NCBI RefSeq assembly: GCF_014197245.1 | Contig: NZ_JACIFF010000012.1 | Location: forward strand, 1-54,720 | Reading direction: 5' to 3' | Source of the DNA: Neolewinella aquimaris | Lineage (GTDB): Bacteria; Bacteroidota; Bacteroidia; Chitinophagales; Saprospiraceae | DNA length: 54,720 bases | Part shown: positions 34,024 through 43,493 of the stretch, one piece after another | How the letters are laid out: each line of letters starts with the position of its first letter | How positions within the stretch are numbered: the stretch's first letter is position 1 | Notes under the pieces: generated by a model | Databases searched by the model: none | Seen by the model: the letters and a program-made list of their open reading frames with translations, nothing else | What the model was told of the DNA's origin: nothing | Position numbers and translations under genes: made by a program

Positions 34024-35490
34024 TTAACGGTTACCCGCCAGTTGCACCTCCCCCGCCATCGCTTCCTCCATACATTTCGTCACAAAGGTGGCATAGGCCG
34101 CACTCCCCTCCGCGAGGATGGCGATCGGGATGCGCTCATCTACATTATGCAGGTGCTCCAAATAGCTGCGATCGATTTTTACCGGAATGGAAGAGTATGC
34201 CGGTATCCCGTGGGAGCGGAAGATCCCGTCGTCGGAGAAATTTGGGACGAAGATTTTGGAGACGTGACTGTCCGGATACCTTTCCAGGATGGTGGCCTTC
34301 AGCAGGCGGTAGAAAACAGTATGCTCGGTCGATGGATCCATTTCCGGCATTTCCTTGATCACGGTCAGTTTGATGGAGTCGTTCTTCAATTTCCGTCTCA
34401 GGCGGGCCAGAAATTTTTCGGAAGAGGCGTGGGGCAGCAGGCGGCAATCGAGCAGAGCGGTCGTAGCACCGGGCACCACGTTCACTACACCGTTGTGGTT
34501 GTCGAGGTCCGTCAGGGTGATGGTGTTGGAGAACAGCGCGAAGATCTCGGGCTGCTTACGCAATTTTGGTACGATCAGTCCCCGAAACAATCGCGGATGC
34601 TTGAGCACGAAACCGGTGACGCCCCGTTCCAGGGAGCCGAGTTGGCGCAAAATATCGACGTTCAGGTCGGTGAAGATCGCCGGTTGCCTTCTGCGCAGCA
34701 GTCGGTGCAGGGAGCGGACCATCTCCTTGTTCGAATACGTTACGGGAGTGATCGAGCCGTGTCCGGAGGTGTGTATCTTACTTTCCAGTTTGATCCACAG
34801 GGCCCGCTTGTGTGCCACGGAGATGCCGAAAATGTCCCGTTCCGGAAAGCGTTGCAGTACGCCGCGCAGGGCCGGGGGACCCTCGCCGATCACCACGGCG
34901 GGATTGAGCCGGTCGAGGTGATGCTTCACCACATAACGGGCCCCTCCCTCGCACTGGGTTTCCTCGCAGGAGACCGCCAGGAAGGTCACGTTGTAGGGGA
35001 CGTCGGTATGCTCGTATTGCTTTAGGATAGCCAGAATTCCGGCCAGCTGCATCACCCCGGCCCCCTTGTTGTCGAATGCTCCCCTTCCCCAAACTTCCGT
35101 GTCGGTGATCTTGCCGCAGAAGGGGGGATGTGTCCAGGCGGTCGTGTCGCCGGGGGGCACCACGTCGATGTGGTTCAGGAATACGATGTTGGGCAGGTTC
35201 TGATCTAGCGGACGGATGGAGGCGGCGAAATTGAAGTTGCCGTTTTCATCGCCCATCTGGGTGATGTGCAGCCCGTTTTCCCGACAGAGCTCCCGCAGGA
35301 ATTCCCCCGCCGACCGCTCATTGCCACTTTCCGAAGGGTGTTGGACGTACTCGCTCAGTATCCGGACCACGTCCGTTGCCTTCCCCTGATGCTGTAGGTA
35401 AGAGGAAAAATCGAGCTGAGCGAAGCAGGTCGCCGGTACAAGGAACAGGACGATCGGCAGCAGCGGCAGAGATTTTATACCTGTAAGCAT
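34024..35490 (-). CDS. Secreted M20 family metallopeptidase
   Basis: A zinc-dependent di- or aminopeptidase of the M20 family, secreted. Seen: signal peptide MLTGIKSLPLLPIVLFLVP ending AQ, the first metal ligands in FLNHIDVVPPG (His and Asp), bridging Asp in GRGAFDNKGAG, the catalytic/metal Glu pair in CEETQCEGG, then a lid domain and C-terminal SDDGIFRSHGIPAY. The length (488 aa) is typical of M20 with signal. The ATG at 35490 opens the signal peptide; a GTG nine bases further upstream is less likely. It diverges from nanA. Confidence 0.88.
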   Translation of the reverse strand: MLTGIKSLPLLPIVLFLVPATCFAQLDFSSYLQHQGKATDVVRILSEYVQHPSESGNERSAGEFLRELCRENGLHITQMGDENGNFNFAASIRPLDQNLPNIVFLNHIDVVPPGDTTAWTHPPFCGKITDTEVWGRGAFDNKGAGVMQLAGILAILKQYEHTDVPYNVTFLAVSCEETQCEGGARYVVKHHLDRLNPAVVIGEGPPALRGVLQRFPERDIFGISVAHKRALWIKLESKIHTSGHGSITPVTYSNKEMVRSLHRLLRRRQPAIFTDLNVDILRQLGSLERGVTGFVLKHPRLFRGLIVPKLRKQPEIFALFSNTITLTDLDNHNGVVNVVPGATTALLDCRLLPHASSEKFLARLRRKLKNDSIKLTVIKEMPEMDPSTEHTVFYRLLKATILERYPDSHVSKIFVPNFSDDGIFRSHGIPAYSSIPVKIDRSYLEHLHNVDERIPIAILAEGSAAYATFVTKCMEEAMAGEVQLAGNR

Positions 35491-35550
35491 GGGGTACACC
35501 AGTTGGGTATCCGATGGAAAGATTGGGTGTGTGCAGTAAGGAATCGCGAT

Positions 35551-35558
35551 TTAAGATA
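35551..35558 (-). promoter_or_regulatory. Possible -7 element for the M20 peptidase
   Basis: TATCTTAA on the minus strand partially matches the consensus, about 60 nt before the start. Weak. Confidence 0.2.
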
Positions 35559-35632
35559 GGGTAATTCCAGGCGACCTCCGATCCAATTCTAGTGAGCGGC
35601 CACTTCACTAATGAGAAAATTTACTTACTCAG

Positions 35633-35663
35633 TTGGAAGAGTCAGTTTCGCAGCCTACCTTTG
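35633..35663 (+). promoter_or_regulatory. Promoter of nanA
   Basis: TTGG (35633-35636), a 19-nt spacer and TACCTTTG (35656-35663) fit the Bacteroidota consensus. The GntR operator follows immediately, in a position to block transcription. Confidence 0.75.
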
Positions 35664-35678
35664 TTATGTCATACATAA
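35664..35678 (+). promoter_or_regulatory. GntR-type operator at nanA
   Basis: TTATGT-CAT-ACATAA is a perfect palindrome around a 3-nt spacer, and it contains the FadR-subfamily pattern T-GT-N3-AC-A. It lies directly between the -7 element and the GTG start at 35688. Confidence 0.8.
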
Positions 35679-35687
35679 TACTACCCC

Positions 35688-36605
35688 GTGAAGGACCTTA
35701 TTGCTGCCACCTACGCCCCGATGCATTCGGATGGCTCCCTTAACCCGGACATCATCGGCACCTACGGGGATTTCTTACGAAACAACGGGGTGGCGGGGGC
35801 ATTCGTCAATGGTTCTACCGGTGACTTCGTATCGCTGAGTACCACCGAGCGTAAGCAGTTGATCGAAGCCTGGGCGAGGGATCGGCCGGCTGACTTTTAC
35901 TTAGTGAATCACGTAGGGCACACAAACTTGCGGGAAGCGCGGGAGCTGGCGAGTCACTGCGCGGACAGCGTTGATGCGATCGGAGCACTGGCTCCGTACT
36001 ATTTCCGATTGCGTACGCTAGATGGTTTGCTGCACTACTGCAAGGAAATCGCAGCGAGTGCGCCCAGTACACCCTTCTACTATTATCACATTCCCGTCCT
36101 GAGTGGGGCAGACTTCGCAATGGCGGAATTTCTGAAGATGGCCACCCGCGAAATTCCCACCTTCGCCGGCATTAAGTATACCCAGGTGAACCTGGCGGAC
36201 TATGCAGCATGCGTCGAATTCGACGGGGGGAGTAGCAATGTTCTGTTTGGGGTCGACGAGATGCTGGTCGACAGCTTGCCCCTGGGTGCCCGGGGATGGG
36301 TCGGAAGCACCTACAACCACCTGGCCCCGCTCTATACCGAACTTATCACTCACTACCGCACCGGGAATATAGACGCTGCCGCAGCTCTCCAAAAAAAGGC
36401 CGTGCGCTTCGTCGAAACGCTCGACGGACTGAGCGGCTTCAACGGTGCCGGTAAGAGCTTCATGAAAGAACTGGGGCTCGACTTCGGTCCCACCCGCTTC
36501 CCCCACCGACCGCTTACTCCCGGTAATCGGGAATCAGCGCTGCGTACACTCGAAGAAAATGGCATCACGCCTTACCTCAGCAAATTGCCTGCGGCCACTA
36601 CCTAA
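35688..36605 (+). CDS. nanA: N-acetylneuraminate lyase
   Basis: This cytoplasmic class I aldolase cleaves sialic acid (Neu5Ac) to ManNAc and pyruvate. Seen: the pyruvate-binding GSTGD at 42-46, tyrosines in YYYHIP at 131-136 (Tyr133 probable catalytic), and the Schiff-base lysine 163 in GIKYTQ, with FGVDEML and GSTYN typical of NAL rather than DHDPS. The 305-aa length is right. The start is GTG 35688, just after the operator. It is transcribed alone, divergent from the M20 gene and upstream of susC, and shares its operator with the rest of the locus. It supplies ManNAc to the AGE epimerase. Confidence 0.93.
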   Translation: MKDLIAATYAPMHSDGSLNPDIIGTYGDFLRNNGVAGAFVNGSTGDFVSLSTTERKQLIEAWARDRPADFYLVNHVGHTNLREARELASHCADSVDAIGALAPYYFRLRTLDGLLHYCKEIAASAPSTPFYYYHIPVLSGADFAMAEFLKMATREIPTFAGIKYTQVNLADYAACVEFDGGSSNVLFGVDEMLVDSLPLGARGWVGSTYNHLAPLYTELITHYRTGNIDAAAALQKKAVRFVETLDGLSGFNGAGKSFMKELGLDFGPTRFPHRPLTPGNRESALRTLEENGITPYLSKLPAATT

Positions 36606-36684
36606 GGCGGAGTCGGATTCCAACAACTAAAGCATGCCCCACCATAGGCGGAAAAACTGTCGCCATAAGCATGCACCAAAAAAC

Positions 36685-36699
36685 TTATGTATAACATAA
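36685..36699 (+). promoter_or_regulatory. GntR-type operator at susC
   Basis: TTATGT-ATA-ACATAA is a perfect palindrome, and lies 11 nt upstream of the -7 element, over the -33 region. Confidence 0.8.
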
Positions 36700-36710
36700 T
36701 ACTATTGTCC

Positions 36711-36718
36711 TATCTTTA
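36711..36718 (+). promoter_or_regulatory. -7 promoter element of susC
   Basis: TATCTTTA differs from TAnnTTTG at the last base. It is 33 nt before the ATG at 36752. Confidence 0.5.
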
Positions 36719-36751
36719 CTCCTCCAAGTCGATCTCCACAAACTAGTCCAC

Positions 36752-39700
36752 ATGATTTACTCCTACCCTCCCTCGCTTTCCGGGCCGACGCCGCGAATAT
36801 CCCTCCTCGTCGTGGTCTTTTGCTTGTTCTGCAGCACCGCCTTTGCTCAGGGCAATACCGTGACCGGAACGGTAAATGACAACAGCGGCTTTCCCCTACC
36901 GGGAGCCACCGTAGCCGTTAAGGGAACTACGCAGGGCACACAAACGGACCTGGACGGCAACTACACGCTGCAGGTACCACCGGAAGCGACGCTCGTCTAT
37001 ACGTTCATTGGGTATACGACCCAAGAAATTGCCGTCGGCGGTCAGTCCGTGATCAACGTACAACTCGAGGAGGACGCCACGACCCTCGGCGAGGTGGTCG
37101 TGACGGGCTACGGTACCCAGTCGCGGGCTAAGATGACCACCTCGGTATCCAAGCTGGACAGCCGCGTACTGGAAACCTCTACCCGGTCCAACGCCGCCAC
37201 GGCACTCCAGGGCAACATTGCCGGTCTGCGCGTGACCAACTTTACGGGGCAGCCCGGCTCCACGCCGCAAATCATTCTTCGCGGGGGAACCAACTTTAGC
37301 GGGACGGGATCGCCTTTGATCCTCATCGACGGAATCCCCGGCAGCTTTTACGGTCTGAACTCCGACGACATTGAGTCCATCGAAGTACTGAAGGATGCGG
37401 CGGCGACCGCGATCTACGGAGCCCGATCGGCAAACGGAGTGGTACTGGTAACCACCAAGACGGGCAAAAAGGGACGCTCGAGCATCAGCTTCAAGCAGCG
37501 CTACAGCGTAAATCACGAACGGGAGACTCCCGCCTACATCGGTGCGGCCGACTTCATCCGCTACAATCGCCAGGCCGTCCAGTACTACCGGGAAGCGACT
37601 GGCCGGGAAACCGGATTCGCGGCCTTCCTCGACGGTGCCCTGGCCTTTGGCACCGGGGGCAATACAACCAACTCACCCTTTACGACGCAATTCCTCACCG
37701 ACGACAACCGCTACCTGCTCAATCAGCCGGGGTGGAACACCGTGACCGATCCACTCGATCCGACGCGGGAGATCCTCTTTATGGAGAACGACGTCAGCAA
37801 AAACATCTACCAGGACAGCCGGGCCATCGACAGCTATATTTCCGCCGACGGGGGCAACGATAAGGGCACCTACTACCTGGGTCTGGGCTACCTGGACAAC
37901 GACGGATTGATTCTGGGTTCCGGCTTCAAGCGGTATTCCGGTAAATTCTCGGGTTCTTACGAGATCACGGACCGGCTCCGGGTCAATTCAAATATCCTGT
38001 ATACCCACTCCAATCTGAGCCAGAGTCCGTTGGGTGGTGACGACACGGTGTTTCGCCGGTTCGCCGGTCAGGCCCCCACCTCCCGGGTGTACAACAATAA
38101 CCCTGACGGGACGCTCTCGCAGGACCTGAATCCGGGCACCAACTTCGGATTTGGCAACCCCCTCTACTACATCGATAAGTTCGACCGAAGCAACCTCGAG
38201 CAGCGCCTTTCCGCATCCGTGGGCCTCGACTGGAACGTATGGGAAAATTTGAAACTAGCGGTCATCGGCAGCCACTTCACGATCAACAACCAGAACGCCT
38301 CCTTCAACCGCGCTTACCTCAACGGCAGCACCCTTATCACCAGCCGCAACGCCAGTGCAAGCCTTGGTCGGACGCTCCGGAACCAGTTCACCGCCACCGC
38401 GAACTACACCAAGCGCATCGCCGCCCACAATTTCGACTTCTTACTCGGCGCCGAGTACTACCACGACAACTTCTACTCCCTGAGCGCGGCGACCCAGAAA
38501 TCACCCACCGACCTCATCGGCACCCTCAACGCAGGCAGTGAAGCAAATGGCGTACCCAGCAGCTTCGAAACGGAGAACAAGATCATCTCCAACTTCGGCC
38601 GCATCAACTACGACTTTAACGACAAGTACCTGCTGAGCCTTACTTACCGCTACGACGGATCTTCCCGCCTCGGCAACAACAAGTACGGCTTCTTCCCGGG
38701 CATCTCCGCGGGTTGGAACCTGAGCAACGAGGAGTTCTTCCAGAATCTTGGTCTGGCAAGTACAATCAACGTACTTAAACCACGCATCAGCTACGGCGTC
38801 AACGGCAACCTGGAATCCCTGCCCGGCAACTACGGCGTCTTCGGATCCTACGGCTCCCAGGGCATCTACGACGGCCGGACCGGATATGCCAACACCGGGC
38901 TGCCCACCCTCGACCTGAAGTGGGAACGGGCCACGACCCTCAACTTCGGCCTCGACGTCTCCCTGTTCAACTACCGCGTCTCCCTCTTAGCGGACTACTT
39001 CATCCGTGACGTAGAGGATAAGATCGCCGGGCTGACGCTGCCGTACTGGACCGGCTTCAGCTCCATCAGCACCAACAACGGTACCCTGCGTAACCGGGGC
39101 GTTGAACTCCAGCTGACCGCGGAAGTGATCAGCACCGAAGCCGTGAGCTGGCAGCTGCGCGGTACGCTGTCGCACGTCCGCAACTACGTGGTCAAACTGC
39201 CCGACAACGACAATGAATTCAACCGTCAGGGTGGCTCGTTCATTAACGATCCGAATACCGGTGAACAGGTCTGGATCGGCGGACTGCAGGAAGGCCAGCG
39301 CGTGGGTACGGATCTGGTCGTGACCTACATCCAGGATTACATCTACGCCGATCAGGCCGCCGTCGACGCCGACGCCGAACGGGTGGATGAATTATTACCC
39401 GATCCCACTATGCGCTACCCCGGCGACGTAGCCTGGGTGGATACCAACGGCGACGGGATCATCAACAGTTTCGACCGCAGGGTGGTAGGACGGACGACAC
39501 CGGACTTCAGCGGCGGATTCTCCTCCAACCTGAAGTACAAGAACCTTTCGCTCTACGTTCAGACGGACTTCGCCACCGGCCACGTCATCTACAACCATAT
39601 CCGCGGCAAGGGATTGGCCCAGACGCAGGGCAACCTCAACCAGGATGCACTCGTCCTCGACTCCTGGACGCCCGACAACCGGAATACGGACGTACCCCGC

Positions 39701-39991
39701 TTCGTCTTCGTGGACGCCCAGCGTAATATTTTCCGGGGCAACGAAGGCACGGTGAACAGCCGCTTCTGGGAAAAGGGCAACTACCTCGCACTGCGGGAAG
39801 TGACCCTGAGTTACAGCTTCCCCACTTCCACCTTCCGGGACCGCATTAAGGGGCTCAACGTGTACGTCACCGGTTCCAACCTGCACTATTTCAAAAGCTA
39901 CAGCGGGGATACGCCGGAAACCGGTGGATACCAGGCGGGAGAATTTCCGGTGCCGCGGGTATACACCGCCGGTCTAAACCTAACCTTCTAA
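36752..39991 (+). CDS. SusC/RagA family TonB-linked outer-membrane transporter
   Basis: This is the outer-membrane beta-barrel that takes up glycan or sialic acid with its SusD partner. Seen: signal peptide to AFAQ, a carboxypeptidase-regulatory-like domain (about 32-115, TVNDNSGFPLPGATVAVKGT), a TonB-box-like GEVVVTGYGTQ, the plug with SGTGSPLILIDGIPG and SIEVLKDAAATAIYGARSANGVVLV, and a large C-terminal barrel. The 1079-aa length is normal. It is followed by susD with a 10-nt gap. Its own operator and the sialic acid neighbours suggest a sialoglycan substrate, as in the NanO-NanU system of other Bacteroidota. Confidence 0.95.
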   Translation: MIYSYPPSLSGPTPRISLLVVVFCLFCSTAFAQGNTVTGTVNDNSGFPLPGATVAVKGTTQGTQTDLDGNYTLQVPPEATLVYTFIGYTTQEIAVGGQSVINVQLEEDATTLGEVVVTGYGTQSRAKMTTSVSKLDSRVLETSTRSNAATALQGNIAGLRVTNFTGQPGSTPQIILRGGTNFSGTGSPLILIDGIPGSFYGLNSDDIESIEVLKDAAATAIYGARSANGVVLVTTKTGKKGRSSISFKQRYSVNHERETPAYIGAADFIRYNRQAVQYYREATGRETGFAAFLDGALAFGTGGNTTNSPFTTQFLTDDNRYLLNQPGWNTVTDPLDPTREILFMENDVSKNIYQDSRAIDSYISADGGNDKGTYYLGLGYLDNDGLILGSGFKRYSGKFSGSYEITDRLRVNSNILYTHSNLSQSPLGGDDTVFRRFAGQAPTSRVYNNNPDGTLSQDLNPGTNFGFGNPLYYIDKFDRSNLEQRLSASVGLDWNVWENLKLAVIGSHFTINNQNASFNRAYLNGSTLITSRNASASLGRTLRNQFTATANYTKRIAAHNFDFLLGAEYYHDNFYSLSAATQKSPTDLIGTLNAGSEANGVPSSFETENKIISNFGRINYDFNDKYLLSLTYRYDGSSRLGNNKYGFFPGISAGWNLSNEEFFQNLGLASTINVLKPRISYGVNGNLESLPGNYGVFGSYGSQGIYDGRTGYANTGLPTLDLKWERATTLNFGLDVSLFNYRVSLLADYFIRDVEDKIAGLTLPYWTGFSSISTNNGTLRNRGVELQLTAEVISTEAVSWQLRGTLSHVRNYVVKLPDNDNEFNRQGGSFINDPNTGEQVWIGGLQEGQRVGTDLVVTYIQDYIYADQAAVDADAERVDELLPDPTMRYPGDVAWVDTNGDGIINSFDRRVVGRTTPDFSGGFSSNLKYKNLSLYVQTDFATGHVIYNHIRGKGLAQTQGNLNQDALVLDSWTPDNRNTDVPRFVFVDAQRNIFRGNEGTVNSRFWEKGNYLALREVTLSYSFPTSTFRDRIKGLNVYVTGSNLHYFKSYSGDTPETGGYQAGEFPVPRVYTAGLNLTF

Positions 39992-40001
39992 AAACAACGC
40001 A

Positions 40002-41504
40002 ATGAGATATTTAACAATCGTAGCCGCGCTGCTGGCATTCAGCAGCTGTGAAAGTCAACTCGAACTCGTTGCCCCCAGTGAACTTACGGCCGCCGGCTTC
40101 TGGGATTCGGAAACGGGCGCACGCGCGGCACATACCGGTCTGTATGGCACCCTGCGGGGCGAGAACAGTACCCTGTGGCTACTCGGTGAAATCCGGAGCG
40201 ACGTATGGGGCGGACAGACCTTCGAATCGCCCTCGAACCTCGATCTGATCGAATCGAACATCAACGTTTCCAACGTGCCCTTCAACGGCTGGGCGGGAAT
40301 CTATTCGAATATCTACCGCGTGAATGATTTCATCGCCAACGTGGAAGACATCGACTTTAACCGGGATGAGGACAAAGCACACCTTCAGGGACAGGCCTAC
40401 GGCATCCGCGCCCTGTACTATTACACCCTGCTGAAGACCTGGGGAGATGTACCCATCGCCACGGAACCGCTGGTATCCACCGATCCGGAAGGACTCAGTA
40501 AGGTGCGTGCACCGCAGTCCGAAGTAATGGCCCTGATCAAATCGGATCTCGAAACTTCCCTGAGCTTCTTTGGCGACGACGGATCGTTCTGGGAAGGCAA
40601 GCGAGTATACTGGTCGAAGGCCGCCACTCTCGCCCTGAAGGGAGACGTCTACATCTGGTCGGGTACCCTGCTCAACGGCGGGGAAGCCGATTACCGGGAG
40701 GCAAAGGAAGCCCTGCAGGAAGTTGAGACCCTGGGTGTGGACTTGGCGGAAAATTACGCCGACCTCTGGTCAACGAGCAATGAGAACAATGCCGAATTCA
40801 TCTTCGCCCTGCAGTACGAAAAGGACGAGGCCACTAACTTCTACTCCCTCATGACGGGCCGGACCACCGAAATCCAGCCCCAGTTCGATAGCGACGGCAA
40901 CCCGCTGGCCGACTACATCGTCAACGGCAGCAACCGCTACGGACCGTCCGAGAAGACACTTATCCTAACGGACGACGAGGCGGACTCCCGCAAGGCAGCC
41001 ACCTTCACCCGCCTGTACACCGACGACAACGGCGGCGCGGGATACCCCACCTACACGGCGGATAAGTACTTCGGATCCATCATCGCCAAGTTCGACGGGA
41101 GCCTGGACGGAAGCATCCGGATCACGGACAACGACGTTCCGCTGTATCGCTACGCCGATGTCTTGTTGCTCCTGGCGGAAGCGAAGAACCTGCTCGGTGA
41201 AGATCCTACGGAAGAAGTCACGCGTATCCGGAAGCGGGCCTACGGTGACAACTACGATGAGTCAGCACACGGTTTCACCACGGGATCGCAGGAGGAGAAT
41301 ACCCGGGCAATTCTCGAAGAACGGTATAAGGAATTTATCGGTGAGGGTAAGCGGTGGTGGGACCTGCGGCGTGCCGGCGACCAGTACGTCCTCGAGCAGG
41401 TCGAATTCCTTAGCACCGACAATGCATACAAGCTTGTACTACCTATTTCGCTGGATATGATCGGCCGCAATCCCCTGCTCGAGCAAACCCCGGGGTACGA
41501 CTAG
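40002..41504 (+). CDS. RagB/SusD family outer-membrane lipoprotein
   Basis: A surface glycan-binding lipoprotein that forms the lid of the SusC barrel. Seen: lipobox AFSSC at about 15-17, then ELTAAGFWDSETGARAAHTGLYG, the SusD block GQAYGIRALYYYTLLKTWGDVPIATEPL (about 130), and the C-terminal ILEERYKEFIGEGKRWWDLRR, all typical of RagB/SusD. The 500-aa length is normal. It is 10 nt after susC and ends 10 nt before the convergent GntR gene. The ligand is inferred from context to be sialylated or amino-sugar glycans. Confidence 0.95.
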   Translation: MRYLTIVAALLAFSSCESQLELVAPSELTAAGFWDSETGARAAHTGLYGTLRGENSTLWLLGEIRSDVWGGQTFESPSNLDLIESNINVSNVPFNGWAGIYSNIYRVNDFIANVEDIDFNRDEDKAHLQGQAYGIRALYYYTLLKTWGDVPIATEPLVSTDPEGLSKVRAPQSEVMALIKSDLETSLSFFGDDGSFWEGKRVYWSKAATLALKGDVYIWSGTLLNGGEADYREAKEALQEVETLGVDLAENYADLWSTSNENNAEFIFALQYEKDEATNFYSLMTGRTTEIQPQFDSDGNPLADYIVNGSNRYGPSEKTLILTDDEADSRKAATFTRLYTDDNGGAGYPTYTADKYFGSIIAKFDGSLDGSIRITDNDVPLYRYADVLLLLAEAKNLLGEDPTEEVTRIRKRAYGDNYDESAHGFTTGSQEENTRAILEERYKEFIGEGKRWWDLRRAGDQYVLEQVEFLSTDNAYKLVLPISLDMIGRNPLLEQTPGYD

Positions 41505-41514
41505 CGGGAACCGG

Positions 41515-42237
41515 TTACCGGCTTCCGTTCCTGAACGCATGATCGAAGTGGGGCTCCAGGTGCCGACGCATAGCATTGCGGAAGCTTTCTGGGGTCCCCT
41601 TTTTCAGGACATCGAGCAGCATGCCGTGGGATACGAATTCCCCCTCCGAATAATGATAGACGTCCGGGTTGGTTTTGGTTTCCTTCAGGTATACGTAGTT
41701 AAATACCGGTAACAGTAAATCCTGGAATTTTTGCAGGGTCACGTTATTCGACATTTGGTAGAGCTTGCCGTGGAAGGCAATCTCCTTGTCCAGGCTAAAG
41801 CGGATCTTCTGCGTAGCGGTGGCTTCCTCCTCGGCGACGATGCGCTCCAGTTCTTCGAGGTCTTTCTGCTGACGGTTCTCGAAGAGGAAATCCGCCATCC
41901 CCATCTCCAGGATAAGGCGCAATTCGAAGAGCTGCTTCATAGTGTCCTCTCCGAGTAGGGTAGGGTCCAGCACCCGGGCGAAGTTGTTGATGATGTCGGG
42001 CTGCTTGAAGATCATTCCCCTTCGCTTTTTGGACTCCACGAGCCCCAGGGTACGCAGGCGCAGCAGGGCCTCCCGGACTACGGTCCGGCTTACGCCCAAA
42101 GAATTAGCCAGATCGATCTCCTTCGGAATGGCATCGCCCGGAACCAGCTCATTGTCCTTAAAATATTTCAATAGCCGTGATTCTACCTTATCCACAAGTG
42201 ACTCGGTACCTACGGGTTCTAATTTTTTAAGTTCCAT
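41515..42237 (-). CDS. FadR/GntR family transcriptional regulator (probable NanR-like)
   Basis: A cytoplasmic repressor, 240 aa. Seen: an N-terminal winged helix-turn-helix with [39 protein letters not shown], and a C-terminal all-helical FCD effector domain (about 95-225) with several His residues ([28 protein letters not shown]) that probably bind a metal and the ligand. The gene lies between susD and the divergent epimerase gene. The palindromes TTATGT-N3-ACATAA in the window match the FadR-subfamily half-site pattern, so it is the likely regulator. The inducer is presumably sialic acid or ManNAc; this is inference. Confidence 0.88.
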   Translation of the reverse strand: MELKKLEPVGTESLVDKVESRLLKYFKDNELVPGDAIPKEIDLANSLGVSRTVVREALLRLRTLGLVESKKRRGMIFKQPDIINNFARVLDPTLLGEDTMKQLFELRLILEMGMADFLFENRQQKDLEELERIVAEEEATATQKIRFSLDKEIAFHGKLYQMSNNVTLQKFQDLLLPVFNYVYLKETKTNPDVYHYSEGEFVSHGMLLDVLKKGTPESFRNAMRRHLEPHFDHAFRNGSR

Positions 42238-42310
42238 ATAGCGGATTATCTGATACTGATTGCCTGCCCTTGCGTGGGTCGGGTAACAACAAAGAAAAGC
42301 AAATTCTACT

Positions 42311-42318
42311 TACCTTAG
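42311..42318 (+). promoter_or_regulatory. -7 promoter element of the epimerase-sialidase operon
   Basis: TACCTTAG resembles TAnnTTTG with one mismatch. It precedes the operator by 2 nt. Confidence 0.5.
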
Positions 42319-42320
42319 CA

Positions 42321-42335
42321 TTATGTCATACATAT
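42321..42335 (+). promoter_or_regulatory. GntR-type operator at the epimerase operon
   Basis: TTATGT-CAT-ACATAT differs from the nanA operator in the last base. It lies between the -7 element and the ATG at 42339, and about 85 nt from the divergent GntR start, so it could mediate autoregulation as well. Confidence 0.75.
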
Positions 42336-42338
42336 AAT

Positions 42339-43493
42339 ATGAGCCTGTCCCAGCGTTACCAACAAAATTTACTCGACGATGTGCTCCCATTCTGGGAGCG
42401 CCACTCACCGGATCCGACCAACGGCGGCTACTTCACCTGTCTAGATCGTCGGGGAAAGGTATACGACACCGACAAGTTCATTTGGTTGCAGGGCCGGCAG
42501 GTCTGGACCTACTCCATGCTGTACAACCGCGTAGAGCAGCGCGACAACTGGCTGGAAACGGCCAGACTAGGTGCCGAATTTCTGAAGAAACACGGCACCG
42601 ACGATGTAGGTCACTTTTACTTCTCGGTCACCGCGGAAGGCCGGCCCCTCGTGCAGCCCTACAACATCTTCTCCGATTGCTTTGCGGCTATGGCATTCAG
42701 TCAGTACGCCAAGGCATCCGGCGACGCTGCGTACGGAGAACTGGCCCGCATCGCCTACTTCCGTATCCTGGAACGTAGCGACAACCCAAAGGGGCAGTAC
42801 GAAAAAACCACCGGCGTACGCAAACTAAAGGGGTTCGCCCTCCCGATGATCCTCTCTAATCTGGTCCTCGAGCTGGAAGATCACCTAGATCCGGAAGAGG
42901 TTGACCGCACCCTGGACCACAGCGTCCACGAGGTCATGAACGTATTCCTGCAATCCGATACCGGGCTGATCCGGGAAGCGGTCCAGTCCGACGGATCTAC
43001 CCACGACAGCTTCGAGGGCCGGCTGCTCAACCCGGGACACGGAATCGAGGCCATGTGGTTCATGATGGACATCGGGGCCAGGAGGAATGACACGGAGCTC
43101 ATCCAACGCGCCGCGGATACCGTCCTCCGCACCCTGGAACACACCTGGGACGTAGAGCACGGCGGCATATTTTACTTCATGGACGCCCACGGCCACCCGC
43201 CCCAGCAACTGGAGTGGGACCAGAAACTCTGGTGGGTCCACCTGGAAGCCCTGGTCGCCCTGGCCAAGGCCTACGAGCACACCCGTAGCGAGCAGGTAAG
43301 GACCTGGTTCCAGCGGGTCCACGACTACACCTGGTCCCACTTCCCCGATCCGGAGTACGGCGAGTGGTTCGGTTACCTCAACCGACGCGGCGAGCCCCTG
43401 CTTGCGCTGAAGGGAGGAAAGTGGAAGGGTTGTTTTCACGTACCCCGGGCCCTGCTGCAGTGTGCCCAAAGCTTAAAAAAATCAGGATTATGA
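42339..43493 (+). CDS. AGE family N-acylglucosamine 2-epimerase (ManNAc to GlcNAc, NanE type of Bacteroidota)
   Basis: This enzyme interconverts N-acetylmannosamine and N-acetylglucosamine, linking the NanA product to GlcNAc catabolism. Seen: an (alpha/alpha)6-barrel of 384 aa with [36 protein letters not shown], the catalytic His in [12 protein letters not shown] and another in [13 protein letters not shown], and the C-terminal [16 protein letters not shown], all typical of the AGE family. The start is ATG 42339, after the operator; upstream in-frame sequence overlaps the promoter. Its stop overlaps the sialidase start by 4 nt (ATGA), so the two are translationally coupled. Confidence 0.92.
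   Translation: MSLSQRYQQNLLDDVLPFWERHSPDPTNGGYFTCLDRRGKVYDTDKFIWLQGRQVWTYSMLYNRVEQRDNWLETARLGAEFLKKHGTDDVGHFYFSVTAEGRPLVQPYNIFSDCFAAMAFSQYAKASGDAAYGELARIAYFRILERSDNPKGQYEKTTGVRKLKGFALPMILSNLVLELEDHLDPEEVDRTLDHSVHEVMNVFLQSDTGLIREAVQSDGSTHDSFEGRLLNPGHGIEAMWFMMDIGARRNDTELIQRAADTVLRTLEHTWDVEHGGIFYFMDAHGHPPQQLEWDQKLWWVHLEALVALAKAYEHTRSEQVRTWFQRVHDYTWSHFPDPEYGEWFGYLNRRGEPLLALKGGKWKGCFHVPRALLQCAQSLKKSGL

Noticed and set aside
36018..36506. Minus-strand ORF within nanA
   Set aside because: Antisense of a well-conserved lyase; no start context or motif.
43364..43489. N-terminal extension of the sialidase
   Set aside because: It overlaps the coding 3' end of the epimerase; the lipoprotein signal begins at 43490.
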